A DNA stretch of 5,775 nt from Nitrososphaerota archaeon. GTDB taxonomy: Archaea; Thermoproteota; Bathyarchaeia; Bathyarchaeales; Bathycorpusculaceae. The notes beneath the pieces were generated by a model. The model searched no databases and was not told the origin of the DNA. It worked only from the letters and a program-made list of their open reading frames with translations. Below are positions 5,694 to 5,775 of the stretch, in pieces (position 1 is the stretch's first letter; each line of letters starts with the position of its first letter). The translations under genes and the position numbers were made by a program. The stretch lies in the NCBI GenBank assembly GCA_031282985.1, contig JAITCR010000159.1, positions 1 to 5,775 on the forward strand, written 5' to 3'.

Positions 5694-5775
5694 GTGTTAT
5701 CTAAAAAACAGGAGCATTTCAGAAACTTTTCAGGACTCACCATAGAAGAATTCAACACCCTAAACCAAACTATAA
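5694..5775 (+). CDS. Partial transposase-like ORF, IS5-type N-terminus, cut by window end
   Basis: From 5613, just after an in-frame TAG at 5610-5612, this frame stays open to the last base. The segment LSKKQEHFRNFSGLTIEEFN resembles the start of IS5-type DDE transposases, where a Ser/Lys-rich stretch precedes a phenylalanine-rich helix and a 'Thr-Gly-Leu-x-x-Glu-Glu-Phe' signature. The only usual start codon in frame is GTG at 5694, with no Shine-Dalgarno; the real start may differ, or the copy may be damaged. An ATG at 5680 lies in another frame and stops after three codons. The catalytic DDE domain would lie outside the window, so activity cannot be judged. The family call rests on about 20 residues and is tentative. 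A non-mobile hypothetical gene remains possible. Confidence 0.4.
   Translation, partial: MLSKKQEHFRNFSGLTIEEFNTLNQTI

Noticed and set aside
1..5775. CRISPR array, prophage or defence system
   Set aside because: There are no regularly spaced repeats, phage structural genes or recognised defence domains; the only mobile-element signal is the partial frame at the right edge.

Overview
The window looks archaeal. Three of the five complete genes belong to families with a distinctly archaeal form: a geranylgeranyl-reductase-type flavoprotein, the archaeal asparagine synthetase related to class II tRNA synthetases, and a GTP-type PEP carboxykinase of the kind described in Thermococcus. The intergenic DNA carries TATA-like boxes about 25-30 bases ahead of likely transcript starts, and some genes have no Shine-Dalgarno sequence, which suggests short-leader or leaderless mRNAs. 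The low GC content and gene mix would fit a TACK-lineage archaeon such as a Bathyarchaeia member. That placement is inference only.

Layout: 1-162 is non-coding as far as I can see and lies downstream of the first gene. A geranylgeranyl reductase family gene (163-1527, minus) is divergent from an HxlR-type winged-helix regulator (1630-2058, plus). The 102-base gap between them holds a perfect 17-bp palindrome that supplies a TATA-like box in both directions. The HxlR gene converges on an Lrp/AsnC regulator (2055-2564, minus), and their stop codons overlap. The Lrp gene is divergent from a two-gene plus-strand operon: archaeal asparagine synthetase (2686-3642), then PEP carboxykinase (3658-5538), with 15 bases between them. 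A hairpin plus T-rich terminator follows at 5550-5582. After about 30 further bases an open frame begins that looks like the N-terminus of an IS5-type transposase and runs off the window end.

How the genes may work together: PEP carboxykinase interconverts oxaloacetate and PEP. Oxaloacetate is one transamination from aspartate, and asparagine synthetase amidates aspartate, so the operon sits at the oxaloacetate/aspartate node. An Lrp/AsnC protein, a family that often senses amino acids, is encoded head-to-head with it, which makes it a reasonable candidate regulator. The HxlR protein is similarly placed to control itself and the lipid or quinone reductase. Both regulatory links are inferred from position only.

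I found no CRISPR array, RNA gene or clearly new system. The less ordinary observations are the palindromic shared promoter, a direct repeat at the asparagine synthetase transcript start, and codon-usage changes within genes.
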